Of a stretch of DNA of 64,000 nucleotides, positions 8,205-16,814 are shown in pieces (position 1 is the first letter of the stretch; every line of letters starts with the position of its first letter). Both the position numbers and the translations under genes were made by a program. The notes beneath the pieces are model-generated. The model was not told the DNA's origin and searched no databases. It saw nothing but the letters and a program-made list of their open reading frames with translations. This DNA comes from Clostridium sp. CAG:768 (GTDB taxonomy: Bacteria > Cyanobacteriota > Vampirovibrionia > Gastranaerophilales > Gastranaerophilaceae): the NCBI GenBank assembly GCA_000437435.1, contig FR899623.1, forward strand, positions 1-64,000. The letters are read 5' to 3'.

Positions 8205-9653
8205 GTGAAAAAGCTATTATCTACAGCATTATTAATGAGTTTTTTAAGCATGAATATCATGCCTGTTTTTGCTCTGGAAAATAATACAAAATCTACTGCT
8301 ACCCCAAAACAATTCAAAAGCATGGTAGAAAAAAGTAATAAAAAAACTAAACCTACAAATAAAAATAATGCTAACCGAAAAAATGATGATTATAAATTCG
8401 CATATGTAAATATGAATTGGTGGAACAATTTTAATGATGATATTTTAACTTCATACATTGAAAAAGCTATTTTAAATAATTATGACCTAAAAATGGCAAC
8501 AATTAATGTAGAAGAATATTACCAAAATGTAAAATTACAATTTGCAAACGAATTACCAAGTGTAGCAGCAGGATTTGGACCAGGTTGGTATAAAGCACCA
8601 GGATCAACAAGTACTGACATTGGTTTTGGTCTGCCAATTATTGTTCAATATGAAGCTGATATTTTCTTAAAAAATCACAATAAAACAAAAGCTGTAAAAA
8701 AACTATATGAAGGCTCTAAACTGGATGAAAGAGCTGCATACATATCAGTTGTATCAGCAGTAGGATCTACTTATTTTAATATTATAAATCTTGATAAAAT
8801 GATTACATTACAAGAACAAATTGTTAAAATAAGACAAGAAATTTATGATTTAATGCTTGCAAGCAATAAAGAAGGTCTAACTTCTACAGCAGATACTGTA
8901 AAAGCTAATAAATCATTAGTTCAAGGCCAAACCGATTTAATTGAGTTGAAAAAACAAAGAGAGCAATTATTACACCAAATGTGTGTACTTATCGGAGAAA
9001 GTCCTGAAAATGCAAATACTCTAAAAAGAACATCTTTAGATGATGTAAACTATCAATTAGCAGTTCCATCTCAAATTCCATCAGAAATCATTACTCAAAG
9101 ACCTGACTATATGAGAGCTGAATTGATGGTTGAAAAAGCCGGAATTGATGTTAAAGTTGCTAAAAAAGAATTTTTACCATCCATTAACATCTTAGGCGGT
9201 GCATTATTTAATGCAGGAGATTTAGGCAGCTTATTTACAACAAAAAATATGTTGCTTGGTCTTGGCGGCGGATTAATGACTCCATTATTCCAAGGTGGTT
9301 CTTTGATTGCGAACTTGAGATTGAAAAAAGCAACTTATGAAAGAATCTTACAAGACTACTACAAAACTAATTTAACAGCAATCCAAGAAGTAAATGATGC
9401 TCTGGTTGCATCAAAACTTGATAAAGAAAAAATGCTACAAACTACTAAACAATATAATTTGGAAAAATCTGATTATAAATACAGCGAACACAAATATAAT
9501 CAGGGAATCATATCAAAACTTGATTTAATTCAATATCAAGAAAACTTACTCACAATAGAAAAACTTGTAGCTCAACAAAAAGTTGAATGCATGACAGATG
9601 CAATCAGCTTATACAAAGCTACAGGAAGCAAACCATACGACTATGTAAATTAA
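8205..9653 (+). CDS. TolC/NodT-type outer-membrane efflux channel
   Basis: Outer-membrane factor of about 482 residues with two repeated coiled-coil/strand halves (the OEP family). I prefer the GTG at 8205: it has AAAGGA 9 bases upstream and gives a typical signal peptide (KKLLSTALLMSFLSMNIMPVFA). The ATG at 8160 lies right after the operator and lacks a ribosome binding site. NodT-like marks are the WWNNFNDDILTSYIEKA opening and ITQRPDYMRAELMVEKAG near the middle. It should supply the outer-membrane exit for the EmrA/EmrB proteins encoded divergently. A terminator follows at 9702. Confidence 0.9.
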   Translation: MKKLLSTALLMSFLSMNIMPVFALENNTKSTATPKQFKSMVEKSNKKTKPTNKNNANRKNDDYKFAYVNMNWWNNFNDDILTSYIEKAILNNYDLKMATINVEEYYQNVKLQFANELPSVAAGFGPGWYKAPGSTSTDIGFGLPIIVQYEADIFLKNHNKTKAVKKLYEGSKLDERAAYISVVSAVGSTYFNIINLDKMITLQEQIVKIRQEIYDLMLASNKEGLTSTADTVKANKSLVQGQTDLIELKKQREQLLHQMCVLIGESPENANTLKRTSLDDVNYQLAVPSQIPSEIITQRPDYMRAELMVEKAGIDVKVAKKEFLPSINILGGALFNAGDLGSLFTTKNMLLGLGGGLMTPLFQGGSLIANLRLKKATYERILQDYYKTNLTAIQEVNDALVASKLDKEKMLQTTKQYNLEKSDYKYSEHKYNQGIISKLDLIQYQENLLTIEKLVAQQKVECMTDAISLYKATGSKPYDYVN

Positions 9654-9701
9654 ATTCACATATAATCATCACCTCTTTACTTTAAGAAAATTAAAGTAAT
9701 G

Positions 9702-9735
9702 TGCCGGCAAGTCTCACTATTGCCGGCATTTTCTT
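9702..9735 (+). terminator. Intrinsic terminator after the TolC-like gene
   Basis: TGCCGGCAA (9702-9710) pairs perfectly with TTGCCGGCA (9720-9728) around a 9-base loop, followed by TTTTC. The stem is unusually GC-rich for this DNA. Confidence 0.8.
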
Positions 9736-9784
9736 ACACTACGTGCGTAGGTATAGCTTACGACTTATTAATAGTCGCTTTTTA
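9734..9784. repeat. Intergenic imperfect direct repeat, copy A
   Basis: About 50 bases containing TACGTGCGTAGGTATAGC and ending in TCGCTTTTT. It matches copy B at 9895-9945 with scattered differences. The 306-base gap between the TolC-like gene and prmC holds only the terminator and these two copies; no open frame or RNA gene was recognised in it. Confidence 0.6.
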
Positions 9785-9894
9785 CGATTTTCTTATTTTT
9801 TACAAACTATTTTAATATCGCTTTGTTCAACTCATGCACTCGGGTTCTATCATCTGAAGTTATATTAAATACTCAAACTTTACCCTCGCATCTG

Positions 9895-9945
9895 TTACAA
9901 TACGTGCGTAGACATAGCATAAAACTATTGAACTAATCGCTTTTT
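9895..9945. repeat. Intergenic imperfect direct repeat, copy B
   Basis: Second copy, with TACGTGCGTAGACATAGC and TCGCTTTTT, 161 bases after copy A and just downstream of the prmC stop codon. The shared core TACGTGCGTAG is exact. No other copy was noticed in the window. Confidence 0.6.
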
Positions 9946-9959
9946 GAAATTGCAAAATA

Positions 9960-10805
9960 TTACAAATTTCCAACAATTACTCTGTCAATTCCTGCTAAAT
10001 CTTTGATTATTTCTATATTTTGGAAACCATTTTTCTCCATTATTGATTTAACATCATTTGATTGACCTATTCCCAATTCGAAAATTAAATATCCACCTTT
10101 ATTCAAAATTCTTGGAGCGTCTTTCGTTATCTTTTCATAAAACTCCAAACCTTTTTCATCTTCAGTAAACAGGGCTTGTTCTGGATCAAATTTAACTTCT
10201 GTTTGAATATTTTCTTTTTCTGACGGTGGAATATAAGGAGGGTTCGAAACAATTATATCAAAGCTTTCACCAGGTTTTACATTAGAGAAAATATTAGATT
10301 TTCTAAATATTGCTTTATTAAATAAATTTAGTTTAGAAGCATTATCAAGTGCTGTATTTAATGCATCTGATGAAATATCAAGCCCGATAATTTGACATTG
10401 TGTATATTTTGCAATCATACATGCAATACAACCTGAACCTGTTCCAACATCTAGAGCCATTGTGAAAATGTTTTTATTAATTATCTCAATAGCTTTTCTT
10501 ACTAAAAATTCTGTTTCATCTCTCGGAATTAAAACAGACGGATTTACAATAAACTTTTCTCCCATAAAATCAGCGTAACCGATTATATGTTGAATTGGCT
10601 GTCTTGTTTTTGCTCTTAATTCAGCCTTTTCCTTTACTAATTCAAGTTTTTCAGTTGTCAGCTTATTACCTGAAATAATATCTTTTACACCATAATTTGC
10701 AAAATGTTCAAGAAGCATTTTCACTTCCACATTTGCTTCATTTTGTTCTATACCGCTATCTGTTAATATTTTTATAATCTCTTGAATACTCATACTTTCT
10801 GCCAT
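9960..10805 (-). CDS. prmC: Peptide chain release factor N5-glutamine methyltransferase
   Basis: 281 residues, normal PrmC/HemK length. An N-terminal helical domain precedes a Rossmann methyltransferase fold with the SAM motif DVGTGSGCIACMIA and the catalytic VSNPPYIPP. It methylates the GGQ glutamine of release factors RF1 and RF2, which speeds translation termination. A small hypothetical gene lies 9 bases upstream on the same strand, so the two may be co-transcribed. The usual partner prfA is not in the window. Confidence 0.93.
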   Translation of the reverse strand: MAESMSIQEIIKILTDSGIEQNEANVEVKMLLEHFANYGVKDIISGNKLTTEKLELVKEKAELRAKTRQPIQHIIGYADFMGEKFIVNPSVLIPRDETEFLVRKAIEIINKNIFTMALDVGTGSGCIACMIAKYTQCQIIGLDISSDALNTALDNASKLNLFNKAIFRKSNIFSNVKPGESFDIIVSNPPYIPPSEKENIQTEVKFDPEQALFTEDEKGLEFYEKITKDAPRILNKGGYLIFELGIGQSNDVKSIMEKNGFQNIEIIKDLAGIDRVIVGNL

Positions 10806-10814
10806 TATTTTCTT

Positions 10815-11312
10815 TTATTCACTAATATTTCGACAATCATGCTCATTTAATATCTTATCTATTTCATCACGAGCTTCGAGTTTTGAAGTTAATTCTTTTT
10901 TTTCTATATTATATTTTTTACACAAACGGTCATAATAATAAAGTTGTTTTTTTGTCGGAGCTTCCTTTGACATTTTAACTTCTTTTAAAAACTCTCTTTT
11001 TTTCTTTTCAAATTCTTTTTGAGCTTGAATTATAGGTTCTTGTTTTTTCTTGTAATCATAATACTTACGGCATTCTTTTAAGTAAAGAATACTCTCTTCC
11101 ATAAACTTATCACTATCTAAATAGTCTTCCAAAAACTCAAAATGAGGATTATTTATTTCAAGGTAATATCTTTCATCTTCTACAAATTTGTCATAAATAT
11201 CTTCAACTGACATTTGCGGGGATTTTTTGACTAACGCACGCAAAAAATTACACAGAGCTGATTTCTGTGTTTTCGTCATATCTTGGTAAATTTGATTTTT
11301 TATCTGGTACAT
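10815..11312 (-). CDS. Hypothetical charged helical protein
   Basis: 165 residues with no recognised family. The sequence is rich in Lys, Glu and Tyr, predicted mostly helical and soluble, with a coiled-coil-like stretch at about 95-120. The C-terminus (PTKKQLYYYDRLCKKYNIEK, then SKLEARDEIDKIL) resembles the short pattern in DUF3072-like C-termini, where Thr-x-x-Gln and a Ser-x-x-Glu-Ala helix recur, but that is only a resemblance. Its ATG overlaps the stop of the 53-residue gene upstream (TAATG), and prmC follows 9 bases later, so it sits in a small operon. Confidence 0.7.
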   Translation of the reverse strand: MYQIKNQIYQDMTKTQKSALCNFLRALVKKSPQMSVEDIYDKFVEDERYYLEINNPHFEFLEDYLDSDKFMEESILYLKECRKYYDYKKKQEPIIQAQKEFEKKKREFLKEVKMSKEAPTKKQLYYYDRLCKKYNIEKKELTSKLEARDEIDKILNEHDCRNISE

Positions 11313-11473
11313 TATTTCTTAAAAAGATCTTTTACATTGAATTTACCGATATTTTCCTGATGAAACTCTACAAATTTTTTCACAATAGGGTTTGTCTGAA
11401 GAACGGTTTTCTTTTGAACCTTTTCTTCTGTTTTAGTTTCATTCTCAATTACGGTAAACTCTCTTTTATCCAT
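11312..11473 (-). CDS. Small hypothetical protein, 53 residues
   Basis: An open frame from the ATG at 11473 to a TAA that overlaps the next ATG (TAATG), the usual sign of translational coupling. The product begins MDKREFTVIENETK and ends FNVKDLFKK; it is highly charged with no membrane segment. GAGGT lies 12 bases upstream, a little far. No homologue recognised. The exact stop/start overlap and in-frame coding-like composition support a real gene. Confidence 0.6.
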   Translation of the reverse strand: MDKREFTVIENETKTEEKVQKKTVLQTNPIVKKFVEFHQENIGKFNVKDLFKK

Positions 11474-11566
11474 AAAATAATTATACCTCTTTATATATTT
11501 ATAAAAAAGTTTGTTAAGAAAAAATTGACTTTTTCTTATATAAAAAGTATATAATATTACATTTTG

Positions 11567-12280
11567 TTACATTTGGAGTTTTGCAATTGGTATTCCAAAA
11601 ACAGCCTCAATATCAACACCATTTAATATTTCAGTAATTAAATCATTTGGATTTACGTTTCTTTCAAACAAAGGCAAAATACCTAATATTTTCACATTTG
11701 TATATTCTTCAATTAATCTTGGCAATAATTTTATATTCACATCATCTGTTGCTTCAGGATAATTACTTAAAATAACTCCGCGGAACTTTATACCTATTTC
11801 TAATGCGTGATTAATTGACAAGATTATGTTATTTATTGATGCAGATTTTGCAGAAACTACCATTAACAGTGGTAAATCAAGCATTTTTATCAAATCTTCT
11901 TCTAAAAAATTTTTACCAAAAGGTGTTGCAAGACCTGATACGCCATCAACTATCAAACATTCATGAACATCTTGGATTTTTTGAAAATCATTAAGAATTG
12001 TATTTTTATCAATTGCAATATTTTCTGCAGCAGCTGCAATTAAAGGAGACGATTTTTGCTTTAACAGATATGAATAATATGTTTTTACATAAGGATCTGT
12101 ATATTTTATAAAAGCAATATCTAAAGATTGTTCAAAACCGTTTATTTTTACAATACCGGTATCAACAGGTTTGTATACACCGCAAGAATAGCCTAAACTC
12201 TGCATTGTAGCAGTAAGACCGGCAGTTACAAATATTTTATCCGATGTGTCATCAGAACCTGTTAAAAATAACTCTAGCAT
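11567..12280 (-). CDS. bioD: Dethiobiotin synthetase-like ATPase with a degenerate P-loop
   Basis: 237 residues aligning with BioD, which closes the ureido ring of dethiobiotin using ATP and CO2. Shared marks are VYKPVDTG (substrate Lys region), VDGVSGLATPFG where BioD has the EGAGG loop, and GVILSNYP near the base-binding Asn. The Walker A is abnormal: GSDDTSDKI at residues 8-16 where BioD has a G-x-D-T-x-V-G-K-T pattern, so the Gly before the Lys is Asp and the Thr after it is Ile. Only the Lys is kept. It could be an inactive or re-purposed BioD-fold protein. No other biotin gene is in the window; aroC is 42 bases upstream. Confidence 0.65.
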   Translation of the reverse strand: MLELFLTGSDDTSDKIFVTAGLTATMQSLGYSCGVYKPVDTGIVKINGFEQSLDIAFIKYTDPYVKTYYSYLLKQKSSPLIAAAAENIAIDKNTILNDFQKIQDVHECLIVDGVSGLATPFGKNFLEEDLIKMLDLPLLMVVSAKSASINNIILSINHALEIGIKFRGVILSNYPEATDDVNIKLLPRLIEEYTNVKILGILPLFERNVNPNDLITEILNGVDIEAVFGIPIAKLQM

Positions 12281-12322
12281 AGCTTTATACTATCATGGGC
12301 CGAATTTTATTGTAAAGCTGTC

Positions 12323-13378
12323 TTAAAGTCTATTTTTTATTTCATCAAAATTGTCACCGCCGTATTTTAGAAGAAATTCATCTAACAAAACACAAGCAAT
12401 TCTATTTTCTGCCACAACAGAACAAGCCTCTACAGCACATGTATCAGAACGTTCAAAATGAGCTTCTGTCTGCTCCATATTCTTTAAATCAACTGTTTTT
12501 AATGGTTTTCTTAAAGTAGGAATCGGTTTCATAACAGCAGTCACTACAAGCGGTTCACCATTTGTCATACCACCTTCAATTCCACCAGCATTATTTGTTT
12601 TTCTTATAATCTTTCCGTTTTCAAGATACATTTGATCGTGGAATTCACTTCCCATCATTTTATAAGCATATTGATTTCCGATAGAAACTGATTTTACAGC
12701 AGGAATACTCATTACAGCCTGAGCAATTTTACCATCAAGCATTCTATCCCAATGCACAAAAGAACCAAGACCAATCGGCAAATTTTCATAGATTACTTCA
12801 AATTTACCTCCTAAAGTATCTCCAGCCTCTTTTGCTTTGTCTATTTCATTTTTTAATTCTTCTTCTGTTTTACCTTGACCAATTTGAATAATTCTTGAAT
12901 GACATTTTATATTAAACTGTTCAAGAATTTGTTTTGCTAAAGCTCCAACTGCCACTTCTATTGCAGTTTTTCTAGCACTTGAACGTTCTAAAATATTTCT
13001 CAAATCAGTTTGATTATATTTTACACTGCCTGCAAAATCTGCATGTCCTGGACGATACTTTGAAAAAGCTTTTTCGTCTGTGAAATCTATAGGATCAGTG
13101 CTCATAATCTTTTGCCAATTTTCAAAATCTTTGTTTTGAATAACAAGAGTGATAGGTGAGCCTAAAGTTTTCCCAAAACGGACACCTGATGTGATTTCAA
13201 CGGTATCTGATTCGATTTTCATACGTCCGCCGCGACCATATCCGCCTTGGCGACGTTTTAATTCTTTATTGATAAAATCGGGATTTATTTCAAATCCCGA
13301 AGGTATTCCCTCTATAATTGCGGTCAAAGATTTTCCATGACTTTCTCCCGCAGTTAAAAATCTAAACTTTTCCAGCAT
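12323..13378 (-). CDS. aroC: Chorismate synthase
   Basis: 351 residues, full length. Family signatures are present: GESHGKSLTAIIEGIPSG at the start, RRQGGYGRGGRM (FMN/phosphate loop) and ARKTAIEVAVGA, with the EGGMTNGEPL block near the end. It converts EPSP to chorismate with reduced FMN, the last shared step to aromatic amino acids. aroB and aroK are elsewhere in the window (31361-32939), so the pathway is split between loci. The upstream gene is a small secreted protein 9 bases away on the same strand. Confidence 0.96.
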   Translation of the reverse strand: MLEKFRFLTAGESHGKSLTAIIEGIPSGFEINPDFINKELKRRQGGYGRGGRMKIESDTVEITSGVRFGKTLGSPITLVIQNKDFENWQKIMSTDPIDFTDEKAFSKYRPGHADFAGSVKYNQTDLRNILERSSARKTAIEVAVGALAKQILEQFNIKCHSRIIQIGQGKTEEELKNEIDKAKEAGDTLGGKFEVIYENLPIGLGSFVHWDRMLDGKIAQAVMSIPAVKSVSIGNQYAYKMMGSEFHDQMYLENGKIIRKTNNAGGIEGGMTNGEPLVVTAVMKPIPTLRKPLKTVDLKNMEQTEAHFERSDTCAVEACSVVAENRIACVLLDEFLLKYGGDNFDEIKNRL

Positions 13379-13387
13379 AATCCTCTA

Positions 13388-13870
13388 TTATTTTTTATTT
13401 GCGTATTTTAAGAAAATTTGTTCTTTAGTCTGCATTAATTCTTCTGTAATTTGCCATTTTCCATTAATTTTCTTAACTATCATATATGTTTTTAATTTAT
13501 AAGTTTCACCTTTTGGTTGTCTTAAAGAACTAACTTTGTAAGCTCCATTGCCTAAAGATGCTACAGATACATTCGTATAAGTATTTTTGTAACCTCTCAT
13601 TTTAGCACCTGCTTGACCAATTTTCATTTGTTTTATGTAAGTTGCTGTATTTGTAGATACATTAACTAATTCTCCATTTGGTTTTACAACCTGTCTTATA
13701 ATCTTTGCATTTGGTGAATACATACCTGCAACTGTCGGACTATATGAATTTGCAGCAGATACATAGCTGTTAAAGAAATTCAAAGCTTCTTGAGCACTGT
13801 CTGCAAAAGCTTGTAATCCTGTCATTACAAACATTGTGAATACAACTAATATAGATAATATTTTTTTCAT
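13388..13870 (-). CDS. Secreted NTF2-like (SnoaL-fold) protein
   Basis: 160 residues with a clear Sec signal peptide (MKKILSILVVFTMFVMTG, cleavage near AFA-D). The rest has the cone-shaped NTF2/SnoaL pattern: an opening helix (ALNFFNSYVSAANSY), AGMYSPNAKIIRQV and a late strand pair (YMIVKKINGKWQITEE). Many such proteins are binding domains without catalysis, so no substrate is assigned. It lies 9 bases upstream of aroC and may be co-transcribed, but a functional link is not implied. Confidence 0.7.
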   Translation of the reverse strand: MKKILSILVVFTMFVMTGLQAFADSAQEALNFFNSYVSAANSYSPTVAGMYSPNAKIIRQVVKPNGELVNVSTNTATYIKQMKIGQAGAKMRGYKNTYTNVSVASLGNGAYKVSSLRQPKGETYKLKTYMIVKKINGKWQITEELMQTKEQIFLKYANKK

Positions 13871-13995
13871 TTTTCTACCCTTTCTACAAAAAATCTTCCA
13901 ATTATAGAACGATTTATGTATAAATTTTGTTCATTCTAATTATATCATATAAACGCTGAATGTCATTAAACGAAATATGTAGTAGAATTAAGCAT

Positions 13996-14853
13996 ATGAA
14001 TATGCAAGTTTTATCAGAATACTTAGATTATCTGGAAATTGAAAAAGGTCTTGCTGAAAATACTCTTGAAGCATACAGGAGAGATTTAAGCGATTTTTTC
14101 GAATTTTGCGGTGATGTTGATATTAACGATATTCAAAGATCTAAAATCAACACATATGTCAGAAACCTGCATGAAAAGAAGTTTTCTCCTACAAGTATTA
14201 TGAGAAAAATTGCATCACTTCGAGGATTTTTCAAATGGAGTTGTGTAAATGAAATTACGAAAACAAATCCTGCACTCACTCTAGAACAACCAAAAATTCC
14301 TCAAAGACTTCCTAAAGTTATGACAATAGAAGAAATTAATAATATCTTAAATCAAGATTTATCAAAGCTTCACAGGGTTATTATAGAACTTTTATACGGA
14401 TGCGGACTTAGAGTATCTGAACTTGCGAATTTGAAAATTACTGACTATGATTTGAAAAGTAAATTTCTTGAATGTACAGGTAAAGGCTCAAAAGATAGAC
14501 TTGTTCCGCTAGGAAAAAAAGCTATTCAAGCAATAAAAGATTTTTTACCTGAAAGAGATTACTTAATTTCAAAATACAACTTACAGACAAAATATCTTTT
14601 GATAAACGACAAAGGTAAAAAAGTAACACGCCAGGAAATCTACACATTTATCCATGAGCAGGGGAAAAAATTACACAAAGCAATCTCTCCACACACACTG
14701 CGTCATAGTTTTGCAACTCACTTATTAGAAAACGGAGCTGATTTAAGAGTTGTGCAAGAACTTTTAGGACACAGCAATGTATCCACAACCCAATTGTATA
14801 CACACATTAGCAAAAAGCGCCTTAAAGAAGTTTATTTTGCTATTAACGGATAA
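13996..14853 (+). CDS. xerD: Tyrosine recombinase, XerD type
   Basis: About 285 residues, normal Xer length, with an N-terminal SAM-like core-binding domain (SEYLDYLEIEKGLAENT) and a C-terminal catalytic domain: Arg in CGLRVSELANL, the HTLRH box, GHSNVSTTQ and the nucleophile Tyr in TQLYTHI. XerC/XerD resolve chromosome dimers at dif. The ATG at 13996 fits the family start; the ATG at 13960 would add 12 residues, and neither has a clear ribosome binding site. A second recombinase is encoded at 45603. No mobile-element context is seen, which argues for the housekeeping role. Confidence 0.88.
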   Translation: MNMQVLSEYLDYLEIEKGLAENTLEAYRRDLSDFFEFCGDVDINDIQRSKINTYVRNLHEKKFSPTSIMRKIASLRGFFKWSCVNEITKTNPALTLEQPKIPQRLPKVMTIEEINNILNQDLSKLHRVIIELLYGCGLRVSELANLKITDYDLKSKFLECTGKGSKDRLVPLGKKAIQAIKDFLPERDYLISKYNLQTKYLLINDKGKKVTRQEIYTFIHEQGKKLHKAISPHTLRHSFATHLLENGADLRVVQELLGHSNVSTTQLYTHISKKRLKEVYFAING

Positions 14854-14854
14854 T

Positions 14855-15307
14855 TTACATATCCACGCAAACATAAGGCGGAAGTTTCTTTAAAAAGTTT
14901 ATATCAAATTCAAAGTTTGAAAAAGTTATTGTCTTTGAATAACCTGTTTTCAATAATATTGTCAAATGAATCAAAGATCTTCTGCGAAAAATTTGAGGTT
15001 CTTTTATAAAAGTTATCCCTTGAATATCTTTATATAAAAATATTTCCTCATTATTTTTAGATATTATTTTTAATTGATTATTTACATTATCTACAATAAT
15101 AGATTTATAATTTATCAAAGTTCCGAATTGAAATTGGAAATTATAAAACAATACCATAACTATTGATATTGGGATTACATACAAAACTTCTTTTATATTA
15201 GTTACTTTGTAACATATGTAGATGATTAATGCCGTAATAAGCAAAACAAAAAAGAAAACTTTTTTGATTTTCGGAATAAGATTATCAAACTTATAAATCT
15301 TTTGCAT
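14855..15307 (-). CDS. Small two-helix membrane protein, PH-like cytoplasmic domain
   Basis: 150 residues with two predicted membrane helices (about 17-35 and 41-58) followed by a beta-rich soluble part (SIIVDNVNNQLKIISKNNEE, then IQGITFIKEP). That pattern resembles bacterial PH-like (YdbT/bPH) membrane proteins, but no diagnostic motif is present. Its stop is one base from that of xerD (convergent), and it lies 24 bases after dnaN on the same strand. Confidence 0.65.
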   Translation of the reverse strand: MQKIYKFDNLIPKIKKVFFFVLLITALIIYICYKVTNIKEVLYVIPISIVMVLFYNFQFQFGTLINYKSIIVDNVNNQLKIISKNNEEIFLYKDIQGITFIKEPQIFRRRSLIHLTILLKTGYSKTITFSNFEFDINFLKKLPPYVCVDM

Positions 15308-15331
15308 ATTGCTTTCCTTTGAATGTTATTT

Positions 15332-16453
15332 CTATCTTATTTGAACAGGCATAATCAAGCAAACATAATCTTCTTCGCTGTTAGGTTTGAACATTGTAGC
15401 TGACAATGGTGTATTAAGTCCGATTTTAACCTCATCAGAATCAATGTTTTTCAAAGCTTCCAACACAAATTTATAATTAAAAGCAATTGTCAATTCTTCT
15501 CCTGCGTAATCAATATCAATATTTTCTTCTGATTTCCCGGAATCAGGAGTATCAGCTGAAAGTTTTAAGTTATTATGGCTGAATTCTAGTTTAACGATAC
15601 TTGTTTTTTCATTAACCATAATTGATACACGTTCCAGAGCTGATGTCATTTGAGAAACATTTACCAAAGCTTCTTTTGGACTTTCTGCAGGAATTAATTG
15701 GTTATATTTTGGGAATTGACCTTCCAATAATCTTGAAATTGTTGTTGTTTTTTCTGATTTAATTATTAATCTTGATTTTTCTGTGTAAATTTTTACTGAA
15801 TCTTCATCAATGAAACTGCTCATTTTAATAAATTCATTCAAAGTCTTTGAAGGAATAATTAATTGTTTAGAGTGATTGTCTTTATTATCAATAGTTTCAC
15901 GAACTCTAGCTAAGCGGTTGCCGTCAGTTGATGCAATTTCCATGACATTTTCAGAAATATCGCATACAATACCTGATAAAAGATTGCTTGTTTCATAACT
16001 TGCAGCAGCAAAACCTGCTTGTTTCACAGCTTTTACAAAAGGTCTGATTTCTATTTCAAAACCTTCTTCATCATTCACATTAATTAAAGAAAACTCCGGA
16101 GGAAATTCTGAAGCTGAAATACCAATTATATCAAACTTTGAGTTTTGGCAAGTTATATTAACAGTTGTTTCACCCTCATTCATTTCAAAAGTAATTAACT
16201 TATCACCGAGTTTGGAAACTATCTCATTGAGAGTCTTTGAAGGCAATGTAATTTTTCCTTCTTCTTCCACTTGAGCATCAACTTCTGCAATTACTGTTAA
16301 ATCTAAATCTGTTGCAACTAGTTTGATTGTACTTTTATCAATAGTTTCAATCAAAATATTTAAAAGTACAGGTTGAAGAGCTTTCATAGATGTAGCTCTT
16401 TCTACAATTTTAATCCCATTATATAAATCTTCTTTTTTTACAACAAATTTCAT
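15332..16453 (-). CDS. dnaN: DNA polymerase III beta sliding clamp
   Basis: 373 residues, three repeats of the clamp fold, typical length. Recognisable blocks are VLLNILIETID in domain 1, SETSNLLSGIVCDI-type sequence in domain 2 (ASYETSNLLSGI) and the family C-terminus ending in YVCLIMPVQI. The ring tethers the replicative polymerase to DNA. It reads away from a cluster of DnaA-box-like sites 231 bases upstream of its start, an oriC-dnaN arrangement also found in cyanobacteria. dnaA is not in the window. Confidence 0.95.
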   Translation of the reverse strand: MKFVVKKEDLYNGIKIVERATSMKALQPVLLNILIETIDKSTIKLVATDLDLTVIAEVDAQVEEEGKITLPSKTLNEIVSKLGDKLITFEMNEGETTVNITCQNSKFDIIGISASEFPPEFSLINVNDEEGFEIEIRPFVKAVKQAGFAAASYETSNLLSGIVCDISENVMEIASTDGNRLARVRETIDNKDNHSKQLIIPSKTLNEFIKMSSFIDEDSVKIYTEKSRLIIKSEKTTTISRLLEGQFPKYNQLIPAESPKEALVNVSQMTSALERVSIMVNEKTSIVKLEFSHNNLKLSADTPDSGKSEENIDIDYAGEELTIAFNYKFVLEALKNIDSDEVKIGLNTPLSATMFKPNSEEDYVCLIMPVQIR

Positions 16454-16560
16454 GATTTTTACTCCCCGATTTTCTATTCTATAATTTGATTATATCCGTT
16501 AAATATTCAAAAAGAATAAAATAATACAAAAACTTTACCTTTTAAGTTTTGAACAATTGA

Positions 16561-16814
16561 ATTTATATTATATATTATATTAATTAATATAATAATATAT
16601 TTAATAGTAATAATAAGCTGTCAATATTTGTAGAAAACTATTTGAAACTATGACTATGACAAGCTTTTGCAAGTAGAAAAAATTGTAGAAAATTGTTTAA
16701 TAATTTTTATTTTTTTGTAGAAAACTATATTATTAACATTTAATTGTAGAAAACTCATGAATTTTCTACATATTTTCATGAAGTTTTCTACAATTTATTA
16801 ACAAATTTTCTACG
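16561..16814. other. oriC: Candidate chromosomal replication origin (oriC)
   Basis: A 52-base stretch of only A and T apart from one G (16561-16612) is followed by eight copies of TGTAGAAAA or its complement TTTTCTACA. Exact copies are at 16629, 16684, 16716 and 16745 in one orientation and at 16762 and 16784 in the other; one-mismatch copies are at 16672 and 16806. The cyanobacterial DnaA box is TTTTCCACA, one base different. dnaN is adjacent. An unwinding element beside a two-orientation box cluster is the classic bacterial origin layout. The 16806 copy overlaps the stop codon of the next gene. Confidence 0.78.

Noticed and set aside
13996..14853. Phage or integron integrase
   Set aside because: Length, motifs and neighbours fit housekeeping XerD; no attachment repeats, cassettes or phage genes are nearby.
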